The translations under genes were made by a program, and so were the position numbers. This document shows positions 18,245-51,073 of a DNA stretch of 64,000 nt, in pieces. Below the pieces are notes generated by a model. That model was not told where the DNA came from. It searched no databases and saw only the letters and a list, made by a program, of their open reading frames with translations. Where the stretch lies: the NCBI RefSeq assembly GCF_020733635.1, contig NZ_JAJFZL010000001.1:4340001-4404000 (forward strand), read 5' to 3'. How positions within the stretch are numbered: position 1 is the first letter of the stretch; every line of letters begins with the position of its first letter. The stretch is from Nocardia spumae (GTDB lineage Bacteria > Actinomycetota > Actinomycetes > Mycobacteriales > Mycobacteriaceae).

Positions 18245-19558
18245 CTAGGCCAGCAGATAGGTGACCACCGGCAATACGAGCGCGGTGAACGCCGCGAACA
18301 CCGAGCTCGCCACCCGCTTCTTCGGTAATCGCGGAAAGCGCGTGGCCAGCCCGCAGTAGGTGCCGAAGGCGACGAGCGCCGTGCCCCACACGACCAGGGC
18401 CCGGCTACCGACCGTGCCGAATACGGTGTCGAAGCCTACCGCCAACGCGAAGACGGTGGCACCGGCCGCCGCGCCGAGCACCAGCAGCGCTTCTCCGGCA
18501 GTGGAATTCATCAGCATCGGATGGCCACGCACCGAGGCGATCGCCTGGGGATCGGTGCGGTGGGTACCGTCGGCACGGCAGATCTCGTCGTACACCCTGG
18601 CCGGGTTCACTCGTTCGTTGATCGCGGGCCGCACCTGCAGCAGGGCTTCCAGCGCCTGGGTGGTGGCGTAGGAGGTGACCGGCCCCTCGTCGGAGATGCG
18701 GAAGCCGCCTCGATAGATGGCCAGCGCATCCATCTCCTGCATATCCAGCAGCGCCACGATCGCCGCGCGCACCGCGGGGTCGAAGATGGTACGGCTGTCG
18801 GCGGATATCACCGCACCGACCGCTAGATGCAGGGTGAGATGACGCCAGGTATCGACGAGATCGTCACGACGAAAGATCTCGGTCTCGATCTCGCATTCAC
18901 CGCGGCGCAGCCCGTTCAGCAGCCGGTTGACCGCCATCGTGCAGGCCCGTTCGGCGCGTTTGTCACCGATCCGGACGATCTCGGGACGGGCCAGGACGGT
19001 GGCGATATGAGCCGCGGCGTACATCGGCAGGGAACGCTGATCCTGATACATCGATGAGACCAGATAACCGACCCCCCGTGAGATGGCTTGGTGGCGTTCA
19101 CCGTCGAGGCCGGTGTCACCGACGAGCGCCTCGACGGCGGCCGCGGTGGCGGTAATCGATACCGGGCCGAGGAATCCCGAGATCCGCCATCCCCCGGTTT
19201 CGGAATCCTGTTGATCCAGTAGGGATCGCACGGCCGCGGCCAGATCGCGATCGCACTCTTCGACCCCCAGACAGCGCAGCGCGCGGATGCGCCATGCGAC
19301 GTCGATGGGGGTACGGAAGTACCATTCGTCACCGTTCGGCCGTTGCACGACCGTTGCCCGCACCAACATGGCGACCTTTGCGGCACGCGGGATTTCGCAA
19401 CCGGCGCGATGCAGAACGCAGACCACCTCGGCGGTGTTCTGCGGGTTGGGTGGCACATCGGGTATCCAGCCCCAGCCCGCACCCCCGCTGAGATGCGGTA
19501 TCTGACTACCGCGCAGCCATTCCACGGCCATCCGGATTCGCTCGTCGATGTTCGACAC
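18245..19558 (-). CDS. Prenyltransferase/squalene-cyclase-like alpha-alpha toroid protein with membrane tail
   Basis: A 437-residue protein. Residues ~10-340 hold repeated helical segments with the QxxxGGW-type pattern of alpha-alpha toroids, for example LLDQQDSETGGWRISGF, as in squalene cyclase and prenyltransferase beta folds. The terpene-cyclase DxDD motif is not evident, so enzymatic activity is doubtful. The C-terminal ~100 residues carry about four hydrophobic helices (LLVLGAAAGATVFALAVGF; VFAAFTALVLPVVTYLLA). The start is GTG 19558 (SNIDERIRMAVEWL), preceded by a GGAGG-like site; the longer frame upstream reads as non-coding. It is in an operon with the EamA gene. The function is unknown. 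Confidence 0.75.
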   Translation of the reverse strand: MSNIDERIRMAVEWLRGSQIPHLSGGAGWGWIPDVPPNPQNTAEVVCVLHRAGCEIPRAAKVAMLVRATVVQRPNGDEWYFRTPIDVAWRIRALRCLGVEECDRDLAAAVRSLLDQQDSETGGWRISGFLGPVSITATAAAVEALVGDTGLDGERHQAISRGVGYLVSSMYQDQRSLPMYAAAHIATVLARPEIVRIGDKRAERACTMAVNRLLNGLRRGECEIETEIFRRDDLVDTWRHLTLHLAVGAVISADSRTIFDPAVRAAIVALLDMQEMDALAIYRGGFRISDEGPVTSYATTQALEALLQVRPAINERVNPARVYDEICRADGTHRTDPQAIASVRGHPMLMNSTAGEALLVLGAAAGATVFALAVGFDTVFGTVGSRALVVWGTALVAFGTYCGLATRFPRLPKKRVASSVFAAFTALVLPVVTYLLA

Positions 19559-20030
19559 GGCCCTCCGCCCCCTTAGAACGTCGCCCCGCAGACTTTTGTG
19601 AAGCGCTGATAACCGCCAAGTTACTCGGATGGTCCGACAACCCGCTCGCCCGAAGATCGCCCGAATCGATTGGTAGCGAATATATTTCGGGAACATTTCG
19701 GGGGCCCCGAGCGCGTTCGGCGCGGCGACTCCACCAAATACGCGGGCAGCCACATGGATTCGCCTCGCCCCCGCCACGGAGTCGGCCACCCCGACCGAGG
19801 GTTTACCGTCCGGCCGTCACCACGTGACCGGAACTGCGCCGGTCCGAGTTCGAATTGCAACCCACGCTCCGGCCGCTTCGCCCGCGATTGCCGGCGTGTC
19901 GCGCAAATCCCGTGACATACCCGAACTTCCAGCGGCCACACGGATGACAGTGCGCGGTATGCGTACTTCGCCTGTCACAGGAACAGGTAAGCAAGGCCGT
20001 TGCGATCCCCCACCCGCGCGCGGTCCGCTG
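19559..20030. other. Intergenic region, no supported gene
   Basis: A stretch of ~470 bases between two leftward units. It includes an AT-richer patch at about 19605-19700 with two nearby ATTTCGGG copies (around 19683-19702), which could belong to the promoter of the toroid-EamA operon. No coding frame with recognisable content was found. Confidence 0.4.
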
Positions 20031-20885
20031 TCAGCCGATCCCGACCAGACCGGCTGAAGCGGACCACAGTTCGTCGATGAGCCGGCGATTGTGCGCCTGC
20101 GGCGACTCGGGGCCGCGCGCCCGGTGACGATGGAAGTAGACGCCGTTGATCTCCGGGTCGGCTCCGCGACGGGCAAGCTCGATCAACGGTTCGGCGCCGC
20201 GCTCGGGAGTGATCGTCCCGATATGGCGCAACGGAGTGCGATAGAGCAGACCCACCGCCCGCGAGTCCCTACCGAAACTCGACGCCACCGGACCGGGATG
20301 CACTGCCGCGGAGACGATTCCGTCGGCCACCCAGCGCCGCGCGATACCGCGAGTGAACAGGATGTTCATCAGCTTGCTCGTCCCGTAGGCACGCCACCCG
20401 AACGCGTGCCGCCGCTCATAGTCGAGATCGGACACGTCGACCCGCCCGAACAGATTGCCGACACTCGCGGTGTTCAGCACCAGCGCGCCCTCGGCCCCCG
20501 CGAGGCGCTCGCGCAGCAGATTGGTGAGCAGAAACGGTGCGAGGTGATTGATCTGGAAGTTGGGTTCGTGCCCGTCGATGGTCCGCAGCCCCGGATCGAA
20601 GAGGCCGCCCGCGTTGTTGAGCAACACATCGATCGCGCCGGCTCGCGCACCGATCTGTTCGGCGAGCCCGCGTACGTCGTCGAGGACGGCGAAGTCGGCC
20701 GTGAACGCGGTGGCGCCGGTATCGGCGGCCACGGCAGCGAGCTTGTTCGCCGATCTACCGGCGATGACGAGGTCGGCATCCGGTGTGGCGAGCGCTCGCG
20801 CGGCCACCGCGCCGATGCCGTCGCTGGCGCCGGTGATCACGATCGTCCTGCGGCGGCGGTTCGAAGTCGATCGGCTATCGGTCAC
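20031..20885 (-). CDS. Short-chain dehydrogenase/reductase (SDR)
   Basis: A 284-residue classical-like SDR. It has the Rossmann NAD(P) motif TGASDGIGAVAARAL near residue 18, an Arg/Ser after strand 2 (VIAGRS, suggesting NADP preference), LLNNAGG at ~90, the catalytic Ser in LNTASVGN and the YGTSK Tyr/Lys pair at ~165. The length and the WxxS-type C-terminus resemble retinol-dehydrogenase/oxidoreductase-like SDRs of actinobacteria. The substrate is unknown. It is transcribed alone. Confidence 0.9.
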   Translation of the reverse strand: MTDSRSTSNRRRRTIVITGASDGIGAVAARALATPDADLVIAGRSANKLAAVAADTGATAFTADFAVLDDVRGLAEQIGARAGAIDVLLNNAGGLFDPGLRTIDGHEPNFQINHLAPFLLTNLLRERLAGAEGALVLNTASVGNLFGRVDVSDLDYERRHAFGWRAYGTSKLMNILFTRGIARRWVADGIVSAAVHPGPVASSFGRDSRAVGLLYRTPLRHIGTITPERGAEPLIELARRGADPEINGVYFHRHRARGPESPQAHNRRLIDELWSASAGLVGIG

Positions 20886-20939
20886 AGCGGCCTCCCGGGG
20901 TTGATGCGCGGTTCACGAGCGAGCGGTGATTCACATGGT

Positions 20940-21165
20940 CGCGGCTCACACGCAACCAGGTGATGATCCGGTCGACGATCGGCGCACTCGCCCGGACCAG
21001 CCGATGTGGTCGCTGCTCGCACCGGCGGCAACATCCTCGATACGGTACCGCCCCCATGGCCGGCAGATGCGGGCCGGACCACGGGTAGGTGCGGTGACGC
21101 GGCAGCGCGCCGCCCACGGTGACGAGACCACCAGAACCCGCCGCTGTTCGAACACTTGTGCGCAC
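20940..21165 (-). pseudogene. Possible decayed alpha/beta-hydrolase remnant
   Basis: On the minus strand, one frame reads RYRIEDVAAGASSDHIG and the next frame continues LVRASAPIVDRIITWL. Joined by one extra base near 21000 they give a stretch like the end of an alpha/beta hydrolase, with a DHIG catalytic-His-like motif and a terminal helix. No intact gene exists here. The similarity is by eye only. Confidence 0.3.
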
Positions 21166-21203
21166 ATGCGGCTACGAGCCGGTTGCAGCTTGCTGCATAC
21201 CCC

Positions 21204-21234
21204 TTGACGCGGGGGCCCGATCTCGTCTTATGCT
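21204..21234 (+). promoter_or_regulatory. Candidate housekeeping-type promoter
   Basis: TTGACG (21204-21209) and TATGCT (21229-21234), with a 19-base spacer (18 if the -10 is read as TTATGC), lie ~250 bases upstream of the sigma factor ATG. Confidence 0.4.
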
Positions 21235-21305
21235 CAACAGGAGCGACCGGAAGACGTCGAACTCTCCAGGTCGCGGTGAAGCTGTGAGCCATTGCGCACC
21301 AACCT

Positions 21306-21329
21306 GTTTCGAAACCACGGCGCGGGTTG
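21306..21329 (+). promoter_or_regulatory. Candidate SigB/SigF-type promoter (possible autoregulation)
   Basis: GTTT (21306-21309), 14 bases, GGGTTG (21324-21329) fits the GTTT-N14-17-GGGTAT pattern of SigB/SigF promoters except at two -10 positions. It lies ~155 bases before the sigma factor gene, so autoregulation is possible. Confidence 0.33.
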
Positions 21330-21482
21330 CATCCAACGATGATATCCGGCGTATTTCGCGTTTGTTCCAGGTAGACCGGCAAACCGATCGGCCCTTCGGA
21401 CAACGAACCAGGCAGATATCGCCTCTTCTCGGTCCCATGGACGCGTCGATGTCATCGCATTCGACGGAACGGAGCACCTCCG

Positions 21483-22310
21483 ATGACACAGCAGATTTCC
21501 CGGCGATCCGCAGCTCAGCACCCCTCGCGCCATCACAGCAACAGCTACGACAACATCGAGCCGTGGTTCGACAAGATGCGCGAATTGGAGGCCGGCGATC
21601 CTCATCGGCGCGAACTTCGCGACCACATCATCGAGTTGTGCCTGCCCTTGGCCGAACACATTTCCCGCAGATACGCGGGCCGCGGCGAGCCCTTCGACGA
21701 TCTGTTGCAGACAGCCCGCATGGGGCTCGTGCTTGCTGTCGAGCGGTTCGATTCGGATCGCGGTACGCCCTTTCTGGCCTTCGCCGTGCCCACCATCATG
21801 GGCGAGGTACGCAGGCATTTCCGCGACCACACCTGGGCGACGCGAGTGCCGCGCCGGTACAAGGAACTCAGACAGCAACTCGCCGCGACAGCCGACGCGC
21901 TGACTCAACGCATCGGGCGCACGCCCACGGCCGAAGACCTGGCCGCGGCGGCGGGCGTCGAAACCGTCGAGGTGATTCACGCACTCGTCGCGGCCAACGG
22001 ATACCGCACCGATTCGCTGGATACCCCCGCGGTCGGCGATTCCATTCCGTTGGCCGAGTCGCTCGGCGCCGACGAACCGTGCTACGAGCTGCTCGAGCAA
22101 GCCGCTGCCGTCCGGCCGCTGATCGCCGCGCTCCCCGAGCAGGACCGCCGCATCCTGATCATGCGATTCTTCGAGTCGAAGACTCAAGCTCAGATCGCCC
22201 AGCGGCTCGGAGTCTCACAAATGCAGATTTCGCGGCTGTTGACGCAGATCCTCGGCACCCTCCGGGATCGCGCATGGGCCGAAAGCGACACCGCGGCCAC
22301 CCCTGCGTGA
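21483..22310 (+). CDS. SigB/SigF/SigG-family RNA polymerase sigma factor
   Basis: A 275-residue group 3 sigma factor for stress or developmental transcription. Region 2 is clear (EPFDDLLQTARMGLVLAVER, FAVPTIMGEVRRHFRD and WATRVPRR, about residues 75-130). Region 3 (LTQRIGRTPTAEDLAAAAG) and region 4 (LPEQDRRILIMRFF, QAQIAQRLGVSQMQISRLL) are complete. Relatives are controlled by an anti-sigma factor of the RsbW/UsfX kind, whose gene is usually next door; none is seen here. The ATG has a GGAG site ~10 bases upstream. Possible targets in this window are the stress genes at 1-16 kb. Confidence 0.93.
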   Translation: MTQQISRRSAAQHPSRHHSNSYDNIEPWFDKMRELEAGDPHRRELRDHIIELCLPLAEHISRRYAGRGEPFDDLLQTARMGLVLAVERFDSDRGTPFLAFAVPTIMGEVRRHFRDHTWATRVPRRYKELRQQLAATADALTQRIGRTPTAEDLAAAAGVETVEVIHALVAANGYRTDSLDTPAVGDSIPLAESLGADEPCYELLEQAAAVRPLIAALPEQDRRILIMRFFESKTQAQIAQRLGVSQMQISRLLTQILGTLRDRAWAESDTAATPA

Positions 22311-22329
22311 GGGCGATAGCGAAAAGATC

Positions 22330-22749
22330 TCGTGCGCAACCGATCCAACCGGTAGCCAGGTGACGGGACACCTGGGCGTTCATCGACAGTGCGCGGGGCC
22401 ACGCCGTCACCTCGCTGCCGCGACGGCTGCGGTAGGCGTTGGCCCACGGCTTCTGTGTGCCGAGCCGGCTCGCGGCAATGGCGAGACCCGCCGCGACGGC
22501 ATTGGTCATTCCCCACTTCGCGTAGCCGGTGGCGAGCAGGATGCTGTCGGTTCCGGGAAGCAGGGGGCCGGCGTAGGGAACTTCGTCGATCGGGGTGTAG
22601 TCCTGCGCTGACCATCGGTGGGTCGGCTCGGCACCGGCTGCTCCGAGGCCGCGGTCGTGAAGGCGGCTTCGGCCTTCGACGAGCGCCTCCACCGCCGGCA
22701 TCTGCCGATACTCCTGCACCGCAAGAGGAAACGGATGCGCACGCGACAT
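22330..22749 (-). pseudogene. C-terminal remnant of an FAD-dependent (Rieske-type) oxidoreductase
   Basis: A minus-strand frame contains the segment HRWSAQDYTPIDEVPYAGP, followed by ILLATGYAKWGMTNAVAAGL and IAASRLGTQ. This is a very typical FAD-binding tail of DAO-family oxidoreductases that carry a C-terminal Rieske domain. The N-terminal two thirds, with the dinucleotide motif, and the Rieske domain are missing. The frame runs into the sigma factor gene, where similarity stops. It is a decayed gene, with the upstream part replaced by the carboxylesterase promoter region. Confidence 0.65.
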
Positions 22750-22802
22750 CGGCGGACTTTCGCGGAAAGGGCGCCCCCAGCGAGCGGGCCCGCCTACAGT
22801 GC

Positions 22803-22815
22803 TTTTGTTACAAAA
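22803..22815. promoter_or_regulatory. Perfect 13-bp palindrome upstream of carboxylesterase
   Basis: TTTTGTTACAAAA is a perfect inverted repeat in an AT-rich island just before the ribosome-binding site (GGAGG, 22822-22826) of the carboxylesterase. Its place suggests an operator for a dimeric repressor overlapping the promoter. The regulator is unknown. Confidence 0.35.
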
Positions 22816-22839
22816 TTAAATGGAGGCAGGGAGCTTCGC

Positions 22840-24447
22840 ATGCCGATCCACACCGCCCCTCGCGCACGAACGCGGTGGCTGTCATCGATCCTGATCAGCG
22901 TTGTCGCGGTTGCTGCCGCGGCCGTGGCACCGGCCGCTCACGCCGTACCGGACGCCGGCTCGGAGCCGGTGGCACGCGTTAGCGGCGGGCAGATTCGCGG
23001 TGTACGAGCCGATGGGGTCATTCGATATCTCGGCGTACCGTTCGCACAGGCCGGCCGGTTCTCGCCGCCGCAGCCCGCACCGGGCTGGCCGGGTGTCCGT
23101 CCGGCGTTCGCCCACAGCCCTCAATGCCCGCAGTCATCCCCCGTGCCCGGGGTGGCGCTACAGCCATCGAGCGAAGACTGCCTCAGTATCGACCTCTACA
23201 TCCCGGAGCACCCCGCCGGCACGACGCTGCCGGTGATGGTGTGGCTCTACGGCGGCGCGTTCGTCCTCGGATCGAATGCTCAATACGATTCCCCGGCCCG
23301 ACTCGTCCGCGACGGACAGGTCATCGTCGCGGTCCCCAACTATCGTGTCGGGCCGTTCGGCTTCCTGGCCCTGCCCGAACTCGCCGTTGAAAACGGCGGC
23401 GCGACAGGCACATACGGGACCCTCGATCAGCAGACCGCGCTGCGCTGGATTCACGACAACGCCGCGGCCCTCGGCGGCGATGCCGGCAATGTCACGCTCT
23501 TCGGCGAATCGGCCGGCGGCATGAGCGTCTGCACCCAGCTCGCCTCCCCCTCCGCCCGCGGCCTCTACACCAAAGCCATCGTCGAAAGCGGTTCGTGCGC
23601 ACGAAGTCCGCTCGCCCCACCCACCACCGAAGTCGCCTACCAGCGATCCGGCGACTACGCGTCCAGCGTGGGCTGTGGCGACGCCGCCACCCGGTTGGCT
23701 TGCCTGCGGGCATTGCCCGTCGACCGACTCCTCGACTCCCCGACGACGCAGCTGAACACGATGGCCGTCACCTGGACCCCCATCCGCGACGGGATCGTGG
23801 TGACCGACACTCCCGAAAACGCCTTGGCCGACGGCGCGGTGCGCGACATGCCATTGATCGTCGGCAGCAACGCCGACGAGGGCGCGACCTTCATCGCACT
23901 CCTGGACTACGCGCACGGGACCGCGCCCAGCGGCGCCGACTACCCGAGGTGGGTCCGAGAACTGTTCGGCGGCAACGCCGATCGCGTGCTCCAGCGCTAT
24001 CCCACCGCCGCATACCCCACACCCACAGCCGCAAAAGAACGCGTCCTCACCGACGGGTTCTTCGCCTGCCCGGCGCAATTCACCGCCGAATCCGCCCACC
24101 GAGGGGGCGCACATGTGTGGCGATACCAATTCAACGACACACCACTGCCTCCCAATCCCCTGTTGCCCGGCGCATTCCACGCCGCCGAAGTGCCCTACGT
24201 GTTCTCCGCGCTCATGGGGCTGCCGATCCCGTTGTCACCTGCCGCCGATGGGCTGTCACGCAACATCCAGGACAGCTGGGCTCAATTCGCCCACACCGGC
24301 GATCCCGTCACGCCGGCCCTCACCCCGTGGCCCAACGTCGACTCCGCCGTCACCCTCGAGCTCGGTACCGACCACGTCGGCTTGGCCGATACCTTCGCCG
24401 CACAGCATCACTGTGACCTGTGGGCCGGCATCGACCACATCGGCTAG
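22840..24447 (+). CDS. Secreted type-B carboxylesterase
   Basis: A 535-residue esterase/lipase of the carboxylesterase type B family. An Arg-containing start and a hydrophobic core (ILISVVAVAAAAVAPAAHA) form a signal peptide, probably cleaved near residue 33 (AHA). The catalytic serine is in FGESAGG (about residue 225), and oxyanion residues are in WLYGGAF. An Asp/Glu is in SNADEG, and the His is probably in GAFHAAEVPYVF. SEDCLSIDLYIP is the EDCL hallmark of the family. It would hydrolyse esters outside the cell. ATG 22840 follows a GGAGG at a spacing that is a little long. The stop is convergent with the FkbM gene. Confidence 0.92.
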   Translation: MPIHTAPRARTRWLSSILISVVAVAAAAVAPAAHAVPDAGSEPVARVSGGQIRGVRADGVIRYLGVPFAQAGRFSPPQPAPGWPGVRPAFAHSPQCPQSSPVPGVALQPSSEDCLSIDLYIPEHPAGTTLPVMVWLYGGAFVLGSNAQYDSPARLVRDGQVIVAVPNYRVGPFGFLALPELAVENGGATGTYGTLDQQTALRWIHDNAAALGGDAGNVTLFGESAGGMSVCTQLASPSARGLYTKAIVESGSCARSPLAPPTTEVAYQRSGDYASSVGCGDAATRLACLRALPVDRLLDSPTTQLNTMAVTWTPIRDGIVVTDTPENALADGAVRDMPLIVGSNADEGATFIALLDYAHGTAPSGADYPRWVRELFGGNADRVLQRYPTAAYPTPTAAKERVLTDGFFACPAQFTAESAHRGGAHVWRYQFNDTPLPPNPLLPGAFHAAEVPYVFSALMGLPIPLSPAADGLSRNIQDSWAQFAHTGDPVTPALTPWPNVDSAVTLELGTDHVGLADTFAAQHHCDLWAGIDHIG

Positions 24448-24563
24448 GCAGGCGACCGGCGCCCGTTGGTGAGGAGCGGGTTCGCGATGCGCCGGCCATG
24501 CCGCGCCGCGCGAGGCGACGCGCCGCCCCGGACCGCGGCGATACGGGATTCCGGTGGATCCGG

Positions 24564-25376
24564 CTATTTGTCGGTGAGGTCGACGACCGCGGCGCCGGCG
24601 GTCGGCCGGGTCGCATAGACCTCGTACAGTTCGGTTCCGGCCAAGGTCGGGTCCTGTCTGCTGCGCGGCGACAGCCCATAGCGGTTCAACAATTCGCAGA
24701 ATTGCCGGAGCCGGCCGTCGATGTCGTGGACCTCGGCGACGACGGCGCGAATGCGGGGCCAGTCCGACTCGTCGACGCCCAGTAGCACGTCCAGTTCCGC
24801 CCGTTCGACATCGACCTTGAGCAATCCGATCTCGCCGGTGGAGGCGTGCTCGGCCAGTATCGCCGAGGCCGTCGCGACCTCCACGTCGATACGCTCGCCG
24901 TCGTGCAGAGCCGCCGTAATGGACGTGATCGATGCGTCGTCCAGGCCGCTGTTGCGCAGGAAAATCCTGGTCGTCTCGTCATCTGCCGCGCGGTCGGCGT
25001 ACAGACCGGAATTGGCCGATGCGTGCGGATACCAGGTGAAGGGCGCGATGCCGGGCACCGCGCCGACCGCGGTCCGCAGCGCGGTCCCCTCGGGAACGTA
25101 GGCGCTCATATTCAGCTGCAGACAATGGAAGATCGTCGGAGCCGGCTCGGCCGCGATCAGCCTGATGCCGGGACATGCCTGTGCGAACATCATGGCGGTG
25201 AGCCCGATGTTCGCACCGACATCCAGGACGATATCCCCGGGGCGCAGACCCGCCGCGGCGTGCCGGTAGAAACCATCGGGTGCCGTCGCCTCGTTCCACA
25301 ACATATGTGCCTCGGCGGGACTGGTACAGGTGACAGTTCGGTCGTCCACTCGCAGTCGCTGAAGTGCGGTCGGCAT
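24564..25376 (-). CDS. FkbM-family methyltransferase
   Basis: A 270-residue SAM-dependent methyltransferase. The SAM-binding motif DVGANIGLTAMMFAQ lies at about residue 50, an acidic loop in AAEPAP, and the FkbM signature LLKVDVERAELDVLLGV at about 190-206, followed by VVAEVHD. FkbM enzymes usually methylate hydroxyl groups of natural products or sugars. It starts at ATG 25376 with an AAAGGTG site, 86 bases downstream of the NRPS stop and in the same direction. It is probably a tailoring enzyme that O-methylates the NRPS peptide, though this is inferred only from position. Confidence 0.85.
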   Translation of the reverse strand: MPTALQRLRVDDRTVTCTSPAEAHMLWNEATAPDGFYRHAAAGLRPGDIVLDVGANIGLTAMMFAQACPGIRLIAAEPAPTIFHCLQLNMSAYVPEGTALRTAVGAVPGIAPFTWYPHASANSGLYADRAADDETTRIFLRNSGLDDASITSITAALHDGERIDVEVATASAILAEHASTGEIGLLKVDVERAELDVLLGVDESDWPRIRAVVAEVHDIDGRLRQFCELLNRYGLSPRSRQDPTLAGTELYEVYATRPTAGAAVVDLTDK

Positions 25377-25462
25377 AGGTGACACCTTTCGCGATCGGGA
25401 CCGACGACGGTGAGCTCGGGGAATCGACACGGACCGATCCGCGTCGCCGGTCATGTCTCATT

Positions 25463-49933
<24,471 letters not shown>

Positions 49934-50182
49934 CTGCACCCCTCGCTAAGATTCGGAAACACCGGAGCACGGCGAATGAACCTCTTCGTGCCCGAAATGT
50001 GCCTGTGTGAGCGCTTCGCCTATGAAGCGATGCCTATCTCCCGCGCGAATACGCGAATCAGGAAGAACTCACCGTTCCGAATCCCCCGGAACCCAACCCC
50101 GACGCCACGGTGTAGCGCGGTCCACCTCGCAGCACCCATGTATCGATGTCTCCCAGCATCTCGAATTATTAGAAATCGGACG

Positions 50183-50211
50183 TTTAGAACATCTGGTAAC
50201 GCAACACAGAA
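50183..50211 (-). promoter_or_regulatory. Possible NRPS promoter
   Basis: On the minus strand TTCTGT (50206-50211) and TCTAAA (50183-50188) are separated by 17 bases inside the AT-rich region, ~250 bases upstream of the NRPS start codon. The match is modest. Confidence 0.25.
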
Positions 50212-50452
50212 ATTGGCACTACAGCTAACTTGCAGAACGCCTGTCACGGACCCGTCCGCGATGCACTCGACCTACGGAATTCCCGACTGCATTCCAGAAG
50301 ATATGCCGGGATTCACTCTCTTGCAAAATTCGACGAGAAGCCGGTCACGTGATCCAAAACCGCTGACAACCAATGCAATTAGGTCAGCACAAATCTGATG
50401 CTCAGCGGCCTCCGAGCATAACAGCCACGATCCCGATCCAGCAAGATCACCA

Positions 50453-50470
50453 CTTTTCCGCGGCGAAAAG
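50453..50470. repeat. Inverted repeat CTTTTC-6-GAAAAG
   Basis: A perfect 6-bp inverted repeat with loop CGCGGC in the non-coding region upstream of the NRPS. It could be an operator or a hairpin. Confidence 0.35.
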
Positions 50471-50493
50471 GCAACGTGTGTTGACCACCCTTA

Positions 50494-50511
50494 CAAATGC
50501 AAGCACATTTG
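50494..50511. repeat. Inverted repeat CAAATG-6-CATTTG
   Basis: A perfect 6-bp inverted repeat with loop CAAGCA, 23 bases from the previous repeat and with the same arm length and spacing. The pair could be two sites for dimeric regulators. Confidence 0.35.
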
Positions 50512-51073
50512 CAGCAAGCAAACGGACCGGACGCACGCTCATACCCCGTTGTGGATTAGGGGGAGTCTCTTTCATGGCGCCATCGGAATCCATACGCCTC
50601 GAATGCGCGCCGTATCGCCCATGACGGTTCACCGCGCACGGTTCGACCGTTTTGCGAATGTACGGGGCGGACTCGACGACGACATCGCATTCGCGTCTGT
50701 CCCGTCGATCGCTGCGCGGCCTCGGGCCTTTCGATCACTCGGCGTCATCTTCCGATCGCGGGTGCGTCGACCGCGAGACTTGTCGAACAGTGGAATCGAG
50801 TGGCGGTATCCGCAGCAGCACCGGCCGTTGATTCGTCCCCGCCACCGCGGCCGGGGCCTCATGCGTGTCGCCGCTCGGATACCTGATGCGAGGTCGCGAC
50901 GGGGGCCCGGGCCAACGCCCGGCCGGCCGGGCGCTAGCAGACGCCCCCGCGCACCGGCCCGCACTGCCCGTGCTCGAGCAGGTGCGGGGAGTCGTCCATG
51001 ATCGCCGTCCCGGCCAGCCCGGGACGGTCGCGCGAGCCGGCCGTCGACGCGGCGGCCGTTCAGGCTCGCGCGG

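Larger units (their letters stand above)
20886..21482. other. Long leader/promoter region of the sigma factor gene
   Basis: A stretch of ~600 bases without an intact gene. It contains the hydrolase-like remnant on the left and two candidate promoters on the right, listed separately. No anti-sigma factor gene is present, although sigF genes of this type usually follow one. Confidence 0.45.
49934..51073. other. Long AT-richer non-coding region upstream of the NRPS
   Basis: About 1.1 kb without a supported gene. The part from about 49960 to 50560 has clearly lower GC than the rest of the window and loses the codon-position bias seen in real genes here. Short open frames on both strands show no recognisable content. 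It probably holds the NRPS promoter and regulator sites, or is a remnant of transferred DNA. Confidence 0.5.

Noticed and set aside
20882..21403. 173-codon leftward frame that might be an anti-sigma factor
   Set aside because: Checked because sigF genes often follow rsbW/usfX. The translation has no HATPase motifs and looks like a shadow of non-coding DNA.
49976..50398. 140-codon rightward frame upstream of the NRPS
   Set aside because: Rich in Arg, Ser and Thr with no bias at codon positions, no ribosome-binding site and no recognisable motif. It lies in the AT-rich non-coding island.
50554..50565. 12-mer GATTAGGGGGAG, also found at 61210-61221
   Set aside because: By simple counting, many identical 12-mer pairs are expected by chance in 64 kb. 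There is no shared context beyond both being non-coding.
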